Below, piece after piece: positions 33,455-42,477 of a DNA stretch of 64,000 nucleotides. The stretch lies in assembly GCF_008974245.1 (NCBI RefSeq), contig NZ_BBZI01000007.1, positions 453,629 through 517,628 on the forward strand. Reading direction: 5' to 3'. Positions within the stretch are counted from its first letter, which is position 1. Every line of letters starts with the position of its first letter. This stretch comes from Streptomyces abyssomicinicus (lineage in GTDB: Bacteria; Actinomycetota; Actinomycetes; Streptomycetales; Streptomycetaceae). A program made the translations under genes and the position numbers. The notes below the pieces were generated by a model. That model was given only the letters and a program-made list of their open reading frames with translations. It ran no database searches and was not told the DNA's origin.

Positions 33455-34162
33455 ATGGACGACGACGACATCACATCGTGTCGGCTCTGCGGAGAGTTCG
33501 TGCTGCAGATCCCGGGGGCGACCGGCATCGTCCACAGCTACTGGCTGCTGCGGGCCACCTGGAACCCCGACCACCAGTTCTTCCACGGCCCGCTGCACTT
33601 CTCCTGCCTTGCCCAGTGGAAACATCGCGAACCGTTCCGGAAGGAGTTGGCCGGGATCCTCACCGGCCGGGGCCGCACCCTTACCCTGGAAGTCGAAGGG
33701 ATCGAGCACACGCTGGAGCAGCCCGGCTTCTCCTACAGCGAGCGGCTTCACCAGGACGCCGACTGTGCCATCTACCGGAACACCGCCACGGACCGCTGGC
33801 TCGTGCTCACCGCACAGGCATCCTGGATCACTCTCGGCCCGCAGCAAGTCCGTGCTCTCGGCCAAGGAGCTCCCGCCCGCGTCGAAGGAGGCGTCGACCG
33901 GGTCGCCCTCCTGGAGGACCCCGGCCCGAATATCCAATCAGCGACGCTGCCGGAGCTGCTCGACCTCCTCGGCAGCCGCGAGAGATATCCCGGCGTGCTG
34001 GAGAACGGATCACCGGACTACCAATTCTGGGAATATCATCCCAGGAAGCGAGTCCTGGAGTATTCGGTGAAAATCGATCTGCCTCTCCCGGTCTCGGCAG
34101 TGGAATTCTTCACCGAGTACGCGCACTCCTACGAGCCGATCTCCTTCGAGAATCTCGAATAG
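33455..34162 (+). CDS. Uncharacterised soluble protein, candidate immunity protein
   Basis: This 235-residue protein has no signal peptide. It begins with a Cys pair (CRLCGEF) and has a further Cys in HFSCLAQW, so a small metal site is possible. The rest is a mixed alpha/beta protein with an acidic C-terminus (VEFFTEYAHSYEPISFENLE). I recognise no family. It starts 39 bp after the JAMM-like gene; ATG 33455 has AAAGAGG upstream, while GTG 33434 lacks a site. Base composition is visibly less GC-rich than in neighbours. Its position directly after a candidate toxin suggests an immunity role; that is inference. Confidence 0.55.
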   Translation: MDDDDITSCRLCGEFVLQIPGATGIVHSYWLLRATWNPDHQFFHGPLHFSCLAQWKHREPFRKELAGILTGRGRTLTLEVEGIEHTLEQPGFSYSERLHQDADCAIYRNTATDRWLVLTAQASWITLGPQQVRALGQGAPARVEGGVDRVALLEDPGPNIQSATLPELLDLLGSRERYPGVLENGSPDYQFWEYHPRKRVLEYSVKIDLPLPVSAVEFFTEYAHSYEPISFENLE

Positions 34163-34536
34163 ACTTCGATGCAGGTCGCGGACGATGGTGACACAGCTTC
34201 GCGCGAGGAAGAGACGCGAGGAAGAGAGCGGGACGCGGATCGCGTCGACGACCTTGTTGGGCTGGCATTGCGGCGGGCTCGGCGAAAGATGCGCCGGGAC
34301 CTCAGTCGCGTGACGCTTCGTTCGACGGGTGCTCGTGCCGCCGACAAGGCCCGGTTGACCGTCCGCTGGGTCGTATCGAGGTCCCGACCGGGAAGCCGTC
34401 CGATCGGTGTGGTCACCGTCGGGCTGACCGGCACCGGCCGGCCGGTACGCGGGCGGGACGGGCGCGCCGGTCTCGTGTACTGAGCCACGGGGTACCGAGC
34501 CACGGGGGATCAGGGCTGTCCTCGGCGGCCCATCCT
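34163..34536. other. No recognisable gene between the candidate immunity gene and the lipoprotein gene
   Basis: Both strands are partly open but show only Arg-rich, motif-free frames. The stretch separates two genes that point towards each other, so it may hold terminators, though no strong hairpin is evident. Confidence 0.5.
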
Positions 34537-35373
34537 TCAACCCCGGTGTACCTCGGTGTCGCCGTTCACGGTGCGCAGGGTCAGCCGGCGCGGGTGGTCC
34601 GCGGAGCCCGCGGTGGGAGCGGGGACGTCCACGACCGTCCGCCCGTTGACGGTGCTCGCGTCGGCCTTGTAGGGCGGGGCGCCGGCCGGGAGGGTCACGC
34701 GCACGGAGCCGTTGCGCGTCACGCCGTCGAGCGTTGCCGGCGAGGTCGTGCACAGCAGATCGACGTCGCCGTTGACCGTCTCGGCGCTCACGCCGTCGGC
34801 GGCGAGGCCGCTGGCGCGGACGCTGCCGTTGCGGGTAACCAGGTGCTGGCTGGTGCCCTCCGCGCCCGAGTCGTGCACGGTGACGTCGCCGTTGACGGTG
34901 CTCAGGGTCAGTTCGCCGCGCACCCCGTCGACCTCGATGCCGGCGTTGCGGGCCCGCACGGTGAGCGTGATGCCGGCGGGCACATGGACGAGCGGCATGG
35001 CGCCGCAGTTGTCCTTGGTCCGCTTGTCACCCTGATCGCAGAGCAGGTCGAGCGTAGGGGTGGCCGCGTCCAGGTCCCAGTGGGCGGGGGTCGCCTCGTC
35101 CACCCGCACGCTCTCGTCGTCCGTCCCGACGATCCGCACGCCGCCCTCGGTGGTGACGAGGAGACGGCTGCCGTCCGCCAGAGAGGCCCTCTCGAACAGG
35201 TCTCCCCGCGCACCTCCGGCGGCCCCGGGCCACGGCCTGTCACCCCCGCCGCGGTCACACGCCGGCAGAGCGAAGAACACGAGAAGCGCGCACCCGGCCC
35301 AGGCCGCGCGGCGGCCGTGACGGAGGTCCGGCCCTCGGCGGGAGCTGCGCAATCTGCTCGGCGATGGCGTCAT
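34537..35373 (-). CDS. Lipoprotein with DUF4097-type beta-helix repeats
   Basis: This 278-residue protein starts at ATG 35373 with a basic N-terminus and a hydrophobic segment ending in a lipobox (FALPAC, Cys39), so it should be lipid-anchored outside the cell. The mature part has repeats of a short beta-strand unit that alternate between TVNG and TRNG cores: LSTVNGDVTVH, LVTRNGSVRAS, AETVNGDVDLL, GVTRNGSVRVT, ASTVNGRTVVD, LRTVNGDTEVH. This is characteristic of DUF4097 adhesin-like proteins. Function is unknown. The open frame continues upstream into IS3 transposase remnants, so the native promoter may have been lost. Confidence 0.8.
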   Translation of the reverse strand: MTPSPSRLRSSRRGPDLRHGRRAAWAGCALLVFFALPACDRGGGDRPWPGAAGGARGDLFERASLADGSRLLVTTEGGVRIVGTDDESVRVDEATPAHWDLDAATPTLDLLCDQGDKRTKDNCGAMPLVHVPAGITLTVRARNAGIEVDGVRGELTLSTVNGDVTVHDSGAEGTSQHLVTRNGSVRASGLAADGVSAETVNGDVDLLCTTSPATLDGVTRNGSVRVTLPAGAPPYKADASTVNGRTVVDVPAPTAGSADHPRRLTLRTVNGDTEVHRG

Positions 35374-36010
35374 GGGGCGCGTATGCCCGCGACGGATGAG
35401 CAGCACACCATCTCGTCGCAGGCGCGACCGGCGGCAGCGGCCGGTGAGGCCGGCTTCGCGCATCAGCCGGGCGACCCGGCGGCGTCCGCATAACGCGCCC
35501 GCCTGCCGGGGTGCCGCGTGGACGCGCGGGGAGCCGCAGGCGCCGCGGGAGTCGGCACGGACCTGGCTGATCCGGTCGGTGAGTTCGGCGTCCTGGCGGC
35601 GGCGTTCGGAGGGCATGCCGGTGCGGCGCGCGTAGAAGGCGGCTCGGGAGACCTTGCGCAGGTCACAGGCTCGTTTGACGCTGTGACCTGTGTGTTTCTC
35701 CGCCTCGAACGAACGGGTGGACGTTCACCGGGTCTCCTTCCCGAAGAAGGCTGTGGCTCGCTTGAGGACGTCGACGTCCTCGCGCAGGCAGCGGTTCTCC
35801 CGCCGCAGCCGGGCCGGCTCGTCCCGCTCGGCACTGGTCAGGCCGTCCTTCTCACCGTCGTCGACCTGGGCCTGGCTGACCCACAGCCGCACCGCGGTCT
35901 CCGTCAGCTAGAAGTCCCGGGTGACCTGCCCGATCGTGCGGTCACCGCGACGGCACAACTCGACGATCTCGGCCTTGAACTCCGGTGTGAACGAGCGACG
36001 AGGGCGGAGT
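35374..36010 (-). mobile_element. IS3-family insertion sequence remnant
   Basis: On the - strand from about 36010, RSFTPEFKAEIVELCRRGD and TIGQVTRDF are an OrfA N-terminus, interrupted by a stop. It resumes with LTETAVRLWVSQAQVDDG and RLRRENRCLREDVDVLKRA, then FFGKETR and a stop. OrfB follows with VKRACDLRKVSRAAFYAR and GSPRVHAAPRQAGALCGRRR, then VARLMREAGLTGR, and ends abruptly where the lipoprotein gene begins. The DDE catalytic half is missing. The element abuts the integrase remnant at 36004. Confidence 0.8.
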
Positions 36011-36276
36011 GCGCCAGACGGGCGGGACGGAGTATTGAGGTTCTCTTCCGCGACCACGCGAAGTTCCTCGATGGTGTCCAGGAGCACGCCAACCAGTTGA
36101 TCGACCAGTCGATGCGCGAGTGGGACCGGGTGTCCCGGCCTGCTCCGAGGCGACGTCGGTGACCCTGGGCAGGGGCCATCTTGGACCGGAAATAGACCGG
36201 GACAGCTGGTCCGGGACGGGAACCGGTGGGAGGAATCGGGAGTGGCCGGTCATTCCCGCTCCGCTGTTCCAGGTCA
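36004..36276 (+). mobile_element. Integrase 3' remnant plus conserved spacer, copy 3
   Basis: Bases 36004-36162 encode ECARRAGRSIEVLFRDHAK, then FLDGVQEHANQLIDQSM and REWDRVSRPAPRRRR with a stop, the last 52 residues of the integrase also seen at 47290-47450. The nucleophilic Tyr (RNYAKF in copy 4) is His here (RDHAKF). The 114-bp spacer (36163-36276) aligns with those of copies 2 and 4. The 5' end is cut by the IS3 remnant. Confidence 0.82.
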
Positions 36277-36289
36277 GGCCCCCTTTTCC

Positions 36290-36345
36290 GAGGCTCCCGG
36301 AAGAGCCCGACCTCCCTGGCGGAGCAGGAGACCAGGAGGTTCTTG
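36290..36345 (-). repeat. att-like direct repeat C: aldehyde dehydrogenase 3'-end sequence
   Basis: This 56-bp repeat on the - strand encodes TKNLLVSCSAREVGLF (reading continues through the stop in decayed copies). Its 21-bp core (36322-36342) matches repeat B in 20 of 21 positions. Dehydrogenase-like coding extends a few codons further upstream than in B (HQETKNLL against HYQQTKNI in the complete gene). B and C enclose the cassette at 30358-36162. Confidence 0.75.
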
Positions 36346-36399
36346 GTCTCCTGGTGGTACAGGGACGTCGGGGCCGTTGACCAGGGGAAACCAGTACTC

Positions 36400-36640
36400 G
36401 CGTGACCCGGGACCCGTCGATGGTCCGGGAATGGTCCGGATCTTGGGCGCAGGTTCGACTGAGACGACAGCAGAACGCCTGCTCGGCGGACCGGCGCGGA
36501 AATGCGTGCCTTGAACACGCTGAGACTTCCAGGACTTGGGCGGCTGCTCCATCTTCTGCAGTGCCTCTGCAAACGCACCAGCTGTCGGCTAGTAGTACTG
36601 CTCGGTGTGCCGGACGCTGGAGTGGTGCGCGATGCCCGTT
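36400..36640 (-). pseudogene. C-terminal remnant of a second, different tyrosine integrase
   Basis: On the - strand the segment reads GIAHHSSVRHTEQYY, a stop, then AGAFAEALQKMEQPPKSWKS. H-x-S-V-x-x-T-E-x-Y with the terminal Tyr is the nucleophile region of many actinomycete phage-type integrases, and the AFAEAL tail is also typical. It is unrelated to the ECARRAGQS-type integrase on the other side of repeat C and points the opposite way. Confidence 0.5.
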
Positions 36641-36674
36641 GGGGCGGTGCCAGTGAGGTCATTCCAACCTGACG

Positions 36675-37317
36675 GCCTAGATGGTCAGTTGGGCTGACAG
36701 ACAGGTGAAGCCCCTGGTAGATGGGTTTTCGACCAAGAAGAACCATCTCCACCAGAGGCTTCGTGTGCTTGTCTACCCGTCCGGCGTCGACGTGTCCAGC
36801 TCTGCCCTGCGCTTCCTGTCCGCCAAGCTCCGCCAACGCCGCGGGGAGCTCGGCACCCGGTGGCGGCGTCTGAGCCCCGGCCGACAGGCCCTGGCTCACC
36901 CTTGCCCACCTCCGCAACGGCCACCGTACGCCCAGCTCGCGGCCGGGTTCGGTATCGTCCGGCCGGTTGCTGTGGGCCTCACCGGCTCTGCCCGGCGCCG
37001 TCCACGACATCCGAGCCGCCCGTGAACATGACGTCATCCACACCCTCACGGACGCCGGCATCGAGTGCTGGGCCGACAACGGCTACCGAGGTGCCGGAGG
37101 CACGGTCCGCGTCCCGTACTGGGGACGCTGGGAAACGCTTTCCCGAGGTCAGAAGGCCGTCAACCGGTCCCACGCGAAGATCCGAGCCCTCGTCGAGCAG
37201 GCGGCCGCCACCCTCAAGTCCTGGAGGCTTCTCCGCAAGCTGCGGTGCTCAACCAACCGCGTCACGGGCCTCGTCCGAGCTGTCTTGACCCTGCATCTGG
37301 CCTGCTCAGGCCGATGA
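36675..37317 (+). mobile_element. IS5-family element with internal deletion
   Basis: The N-terminal part of an IS5-type transposase reads SGVDVSSSALRFLSAKLRQ and RRLSPGRQAL, then PYAQLAAGFGI. It is joined out of frame at about 36960 to the C-terminal part: LWASPALPGAVHDIRAAR, ECWADNGYRGAGG and AVNRSHAKIRALVEQA, ending at 37317. The middle, with the first catalytic Asp (IDGT region), is deleted. No intact terminal inverted repeats were found. Confidence 0.8.
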
Positions 37318-37636
37318 TGGAAAAGGCTCACTGGGCGTTGCCGTGGAACGGGCAGCCCAGTTCCCTGTCAAGTCTAGCTGTGTTGTAGCCATCTCTCATT
37401 TGACTCCTGGTGATCGTTGTTGAGGTGACTCTGCGTAATAGCGGAGAGGGTGGCTCTATTCACGAATCCCGAAAGTAGATCGGCACTTCGGGATGCGGCC
37501 CGCCACGGCCGAAGTCGATGCTGTGAACGAGAACGGGAGACATCCCGTCCCTGGCAGGTGTGGTTGTGGGGCCCGGCCCCGCTGATGAGGGTGGGGCCCG
37601 GACCGGTGGCTTGATCGGGTCTGCGATTCTTGATCG
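37318..37636. other. No recognisable gene; probable element scar
   Basis: About 320 bp between the IS5 remnant and the acetyltransferase remnant. It is less GC-rich than its surroundings in the first half and has no coding signature. It may contain the right end of the deleted IS element. Confidence 0.45.
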
Positions 37637-37852
37637 TTGCCGAGCCTGCTGATCAGGTGGCTGGCGCTCCGTGAGCCCGAGGCCCGGGACCGTGTGACGT
37701 TCATCGAGCTGCTGGCGTCGCCAGAGGCGCACACCTATCTCGGCGGCCCTTGGCCGCGTGACGAGCTTGAGCCCTCGATGCCCGTGGTGCCCGAGCGGTG
37801 GCCCATCCTTGCGAAAACCATTGGTGCCCGGCTTGCTCCGCTGATGGACTGA
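37637..37852 (+). pseudogene. GNAT-family acetyltransferase, N-terminal fragment
   Basis: The 71-residue frame reads LLIRWLALREPEARDRV and IELLASPEAHTYLGGPWP, then RDELEPSMPVVPERWP. This is the N-terminus of a GNAT acetyltransferase: the first strand and the TYLGGPxPRDELE segment are familiar. It ends after 71 residues, without the acetyl-CoA-binding R/QxxGxG/A motif. It lies upstream of the methyltransferase and may be the scar of a fused or replaced gene. Confidence 0.5.
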
Positions 37853-37893
37853 CGTCCCGCCGTGAGTTTGCCGCGTTGACGAAGGTAGTGGTT

Positions 37894-38649
37894 GTGACGG
37901 AATACGACGTGCTTGCCGAGGTGTACGAATGGCTCATCTCGGATGCAAAGTTGCCTCCAGCCGAGTTCGCTGCGTCGTTCGATGACGCCCTCCGTCTCCT
38001 GCCGGCAAACGCTCACGTCCTCGACTGTTCTTGCGGAACCGGACAGTTGGCGGTTGGCCTCGCCGGTCGTGGCATGCAGGTTGTCGCAACTGACGCCAGC
38101 GAGGCTATGGTTCGCCGGACTGCAGAGTTGTCTGAGGAGTTCGGGACATCTGTGCGGGCCGTACGGGCGAACTGGGAAGAGTTGCCCGACCATTTCCAGG
38201 ACAACACGTTCGACATGGTGTTCTGCGTTGGCAACTCGCTTCACCATGCCGCGGGCGCGACAGGCAGGGGTGCTGCTCTGGAGTCGATGTCACGGCTTCT
38301 GCGCCCGGGAGGGCGCTTGGTGCTCACGTCCCGGACTTGGGAACTCGTGAGGGCCAGAGGTTCCCGGCTGGACATCTGGGACCGACTCGTCCGCCGGAAC
38401 GGTCGCGATGCCGTCGTATTTTACCGCTGGGAAATTGCGCCGCATTGGGAGGATGAGCACCATATCGAGATTGCGATCGCCCAAGTTGATGCGGCTGGGC
38501 CAGTTCTTGTCCGCTCGGAACTGCTCTCCTGCTGGCCCTACCGGTACGAGGAACTCGAAGTCGAGCTGCACCGGGTCGGACTCCAGACGGAACTGAGCAC
38601 TTTCGATCTTGAGGCCGAGAACTACATGGTGGTCGCGAGCAAGGTATAA
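37894..38649 (+). CDS. Class I SAM-dependent methyltransferase
   Basis: This 251-residue protein has motif I (VLDCSCGTGQLAVGLA), an acidic motif II region (VVATDAS) and NTFDMVFCVGNSLHHA followed by LLRPGGRLVLTSR. GTG 37894 has GAAGG 8 bp upstream; the frame is open further but the conserved start YDVLAEVYEWL fits this GTG. The substrate is unknown. The gene is less GC-rich than typical Streptomyces genes, in keeping with recent acquisition. It lies in the part of the island derived from a conjugative element. Confidence 0.85.
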   Translation: MTEYDVLAEVYEWLISDAKLPPAEFAASFDDALRLLPANAHVLDCSCGTGQLAVGLAGRGMQVVATDASEAMVRRTAELSEEFGTSVRAVRANWEELPDHFQDNTFDMVFCVGNSLHHAAGATGRGAALESMSRLLRPGGRLVLTSRTWELVRARGSRLDIWDRLVRRNGRDAVVFYRWEIAPHWEDEHHIEIAIAQVDAAGPVLVRSELLSCWPYRYEELEVELHRVGLQTELSTFDLEAENYMVVASKV

Positions 38650-38813
38650 ACACCGGACTCTCAGTCCCTGGCCAGACCGTGCGGTTGCTCGCAGGACGCT
38701 TGCGCCCTCTCATCGGTGCGGGTTCAAGTGGTCAACGCAACGCCTCGGACGAGGCGGTGCGACTACGAGCCGGGCTCGGGGGCCAGGCGCAAGGCCACCA
38801 CCGGGGCTCGCTT

Positions 38814-40355
38814 CTACCCCGACTGGCCGCGGAGCTGGTGGTTCTCAACGGTGAGGACGTTCACCACGCGGGCGAATGTCTCGATCTCGGCCTGCTGACG
38901 CTGGTTCTCCTCGATCAGCTCGGCCAGTCGCTCCTTGGTCTTCTTCAGTTCGGCCCGCAGCTTGCGTTCGCTGTTGGGGACCCGTCCCTGGGCTCGGACC
39001 TTCGCGTAGAACTCATCGATCGCTGCGGGGAGTTCGGTCGCGAGGGTGAACAGCGCCGTGGACCGGTCCTGTTTGGGCCGGACTCCGATTCGGTGGAGAC
39101 GCTTGCCAATCTGACTGTCGGTGAGGGGGCGCCCCGGGTGGCCACCCGGGAACAGCCAGGGAACGTCGTCGGGAGTTGCCAATCTTGGTCTTGCCGCGGC
39201 GAGTCGCGACGAGCTCGCGAACCAGGCTGGCCAGCGGTGCGGGGAGGACGACCGGCGAGGTGCCGAAGGTGATGGAGACGGTGTCCCCGTCGAAGTGGAC
39301 GTCGTCGACGCTGAGTTGGCTGATGGTGACGATCTTCTGTGCGTAGAGGATCAGCAGCAGTCCCGCGACGCGGTCCGGGGTCGGCAGGGTGTCGTCGGTG
39401 AGGAGACGCCGGGCGTCCGCCCAGCGTTTCTCGCTGTCGATGGTGCTGAGCGGGCCTGACCATCGGACGGTGCCGTAGGTCAGGTCGCTGCGTGCCGGTG
39501 CTGTACCGACCAGCGGACGAAGTGGCCGGTCTCGTCGGGGTAGCTGACCGTGGGGTCGGCCATCCAGCGTTCCAGGTCCGTCTGGGTGCAGGTCCCGATT
39601 GCGAGCCCTTCGCCGCCGAGCCAGTCGAGGAAGTTGTTTGCCGCGGTGACGTGGCAGCGCACGTTCAGGTCCTGGAGCCGGGTGGTGTGGTCTTCACCGA
39701 GGCGGCGCCGGAGCCGGCGCACGTGGTGCCAGACCGATGTCGCAGAGAGCCGTTCGCCCGCAGATACCGCACTCCGCGGTATTCCTCGGTCGGCAGTTCT
39801 GGCAGCGTGGGCCATTTCAGGCAGCCGGCTCGCGACGGGCTTGCGTCGGCCGCATCCGACGCACTCCTCCAGGTTCTCGGGCTGTCTGATCATGCAGTTC
39901 GGACACAGCGGTCGGCCCTCGGTGTCGCGTGTAGCGGGTTCGCGTACGGCGCCGCAGCCGAAGGTCTGGTCAGTCGAGAGGGTGTAGCCCTCTGCCGCGA
40001 GCAGGGATTGGCCGTTGCTCGTTTCGGCGGTGGCAGTCATGGCGCTGTGGGAGAACCGGAAACGCACATCGGGGGCGGGTCGTCCTGCGGGGTGCCAGCG
40101 GGTTGTCCAGGCGAGGTCGACGATGTCCAGGGTGTGCTCCAGGAGATCGGCCAGCGCGTCGCCGGCTCGTGTGTGTGCCTCCTGACCTGTGCTGGGGGCG
40201 AACAGGTAGGCGGTGCGGCCACCGTGGCCGTGGGCGGTGAACCCGGCATCGGTCAGGAGGCGGGGGCCTGCACGCAAGGGCCGGTTGAGCAGGGCGAACG
40301 TGTATCCGTCGGCGGTCGCGCCGACGAAGACGTCGTGGTGGTCGGTGATGGCCAA
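38814..40355 (-). pseudogene. Chimeric, frameshifted recombinase-like gene of AICE type
   Basis: The frame from TTG 40355 starts with a domain paralogous to the protein at 40485 (AITDHHDVFVGATADGYTF). It passes into a zinc-ribbon segment (PLCPNCMIRQPENLEECVGC) and a core-binding-like domain (HVTAANNFLDWLGGEGL), and stops at 39480. After a one-base shift a recombinase-like part continues (STIDSEKRWADARRLL, VAGLLLILYAQKI, LVRELVATRRGKTKI). A second shift near 39175 leads to DDVPWLFPGGHPGRPLTD and IGKRLHRIGVRP. After FTLATELPAAI the sequence switches abruptly to a coiled coil (ERLAELIEENQRQQAE) resembling DUF6262. It joins at least three sources and is not functional as one protein. Confidence 0.6.
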
Positions 40356-40484
40356 GCGGGTCCTTCGAGGGTGACGGGTCGTCCTGACGGGGCGGTCCCG
40401 GAGCTCGACGCGTGGTCCAGAGGGGGTGCCTCTGGACGGGTGTCTGTTGACCGCAGACAGACGCGACGGAGGTAGGTGTTGGTG

Positions 40485-41068
40485 TCAGCGCTTCCGGCTC
40501 GCCACGGCGGAGAAGGGGGACGCCGCCGGGGAGAGCCGGTGTGGGGCCGGGGGAATGGCGGCGGGGGTGGCGATGCTCAGGTCGATGTGACTGGTGATGT
40601 CCTGCCGGTCGAGACGTAGGTCGATCCGGACGACGGCGCGCACCTTCTCCCGCTCGGTAAGGCTGTCCGAGAGGGCGAAGTCGCCGTGCTCGTTCTCGTT
40701 CACGGAGCCGAGCTGCCGCAGTGCCGCTCGGGCTCGAGGGCTGTCGGTGACGATGCTGACCTTGTTGCCGGTGAAGCGGATGCGCACCTGGGGGGCGGCG
40801 GGCCGTGGGCGTGCTGTCCAGGCGAGGTCGGCCATGTCCGAGGTGTGGGAGCAGAGTTCGTACATGGCCTGTTCGGCCTGGTGGAGTGCGTTGGTGGGCG
40901 GGAGCAGGTAGATGACGCGTCCGCGGTGGTCGACGGGGGCGAAGCTGGCCTTCGTCAGACGCGGTGGGCTGAGCGCAGGTAGCGGCGCTTGTCGCTGTTG
41001 AGGACGGCGAAGGTGTGTCCGTCATTGGTCGAGCCGAGGAACACCTCGTGGTGATCGGTGATGGCCAG
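40485..41068 (-). pseudogene. Uncharacterised AICE-type protein, frameshifted near its N-terminus
   Basis: From about 41068 one frame reads AITDHHEVFLGSTNDGHTF, then AVLNSDKRRYLRSA and a stop. After a one-base shift near 40970 another frame continues with RLTKASFAPVDHRGRVIYLL and then MYELCSHTSDMADLAWTA to the stop at 40485. It is clearly paralogous to the start of the gene at 40355 (AITDHHDVFVGATADGYTF, ADLLEHTLDIVDLAWTT), so the two form a tandem pair. Function is unknown. Confidence 0.55.
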
Positions 41069-41115
41069 GGGGACTCCAGAGAGCTAGGGGACGTCGGTGT
41101 TAGGCCGCTTGGGCG

Positions 41116-41873
41116 TCACGGAGTGGGCGCCGACCGGCGAGGTGCGGGGGCGTATGCCTGGGCGGCCAGGGCGACGGCGTGATGGACGTGGGCGTTCACC
41201 GCGGCACCGCGGACCGCGGTGATGAGCTCGCTGGTGCTGTGCTGCACGAGGTAGGGGATGTCGCCGAAGGCCTGCTCGACGGGGATGTCGGAGGCGATCC
41301 CGGCGACGAACTGGGCGACCAGCCGTTCTGGGGCGTCGGTGAAGACTGCGCTCCACTCGGTGTCGAAGCCCTCGCACAGCGAGGCGTTGACGGTCCAGGT
41401 GGCTGGGGCTTGCGGTGTGTGGCGCAGAGTGCAGTGCCCGTCGGGCGAGGTGAAGCCGTTGCTGTCGCGGCGGGCGGTCCACTGACGGTCGGCGGCGACG
41501 CTCGACGGGCTGCCGGCGTGAGGGGGATCTGCTCACAGTGCCGGTGGTCACCGAGAAGCTGTGGCAGGGCCTGGGTGACGGCGGCGATGGCCTCGACCGG
41601 TGTCTGGCGGGTGAACTTCACTTCCCAGTTCGGCTCGTGGTGGGCGATGGTCCACCAGATGCCGTCGAAGCGCATGGGCTCGAAGGTGATGAACAGGCAG
41701 TGGTCCGGGCTGTCGAGAGTGACGAGGCCGGTCGCCGGGTCGTGGGTGGTGTGCCAGTCGACCAGGTGGGTCAGCGGGCCGATGACGTTGCCCAGGCTGT
41801 CCGCACCGGTACCGGCGAGGTACCGCGGAGAGATGAGGACGCGGTCCGTGGGCTGGAAGGCGGCATGGTGCAT
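41116..41873 (-). pseudogene. DUF317 protein with a frameshift in a homopolymer
   Basis: The first half from ATG 41873 is a DUF317 domain: RVLISPRYLAGTG, LVTLDSPDHCLFITFEP, WTIAHHEPNWEVKFT and TPVEAIAAVTQALP. At the run of five G (41522-41526, + strand) the homology moves to another frame, which contains the second DUF317 unit: RQWTARRDSNGFTSPDGHC, WSAVFTDAPERLVAQFVAG and AFGDIPYLV, ending at 41116. DUF317 proteins belong to actinomycete integrative conjugative elements. One base would restore a 252-residue protein, so recent decay or an assembly error is possible. Confidence 0.65.
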
Positions 41874-41925
41874 GCGTGGGTTCTCTTCCGACGGGAGTTC
41901 GGGGCGGAATCCGGGTGCGCCGGTC

Positions 41926-42477
41926 TCAGGCGTCCGATGCCGTACGCACGGCAGGAGCCCCGGCCTTGGCGACGGCTCGGGCGGTGATGGCCTTGGAGGC
42001 GCGGGCGGAGGCGGCGGAGAGGGTGTCGGCGTCGGGCTCGAGGTACCAGGGGCGCAGGTCGAGCATGGCTGCGCGCATGCCGGTGGCGAAGCACAGGGCG
42101 GTGCCCTTGGGGAGGGCGCGGATCGCGTCGGCGGGCAGGATGCGTTCCTGCCGCCTGGAGACGGAGGTGGACTTGCCGGAGTCGGAGGTCGAGGTGGTCT
42201 CGAGGTCGTGGTCGCCGATGAGGCGGGAGAGCTTGTCGGCGAAGTCGGGGTCGTCGATGCCGGAACCGATGACCATGATGGTGGAGGCGGACCACATGGC
42301 GTCCATGCCGGCGTCGCCCCAGACCTTCTGGCCCAGGCGGTAGGACTGCAGGATGGTGATTGGGATGATGCCGCGTGAGCCGAGGTGGGAGTACAGGTCG
42401 GGCAGGTCGCTGATCTTGCAGACGTTGGCGGCCTCGTCGAGGATCGCGAGCATCGGCGGGGCCGAGTACGAGGTCAA
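41926..42477 (-). pseudogene. VirD4/TraD-type coupling protein, C-terminal remnant
   Basis: The 180-residue frame begins in att-like sequence and reads PPMLAILDEAANVCKI (Walker B with DEAA), LYSHLGSRGIIPITILQSY, and DPDFADKLSRLIGDHD, then ALCFATGMRAAMLDLRPWY. This is the C-terminal third of a conjugative coupling ATPase of the TraG/TraD/VirD4 family. The Walker A domain and membrane anchor are missing; the break is exactly at att copy D, showing that the deletion was made at that site. Confidence 0.75.
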
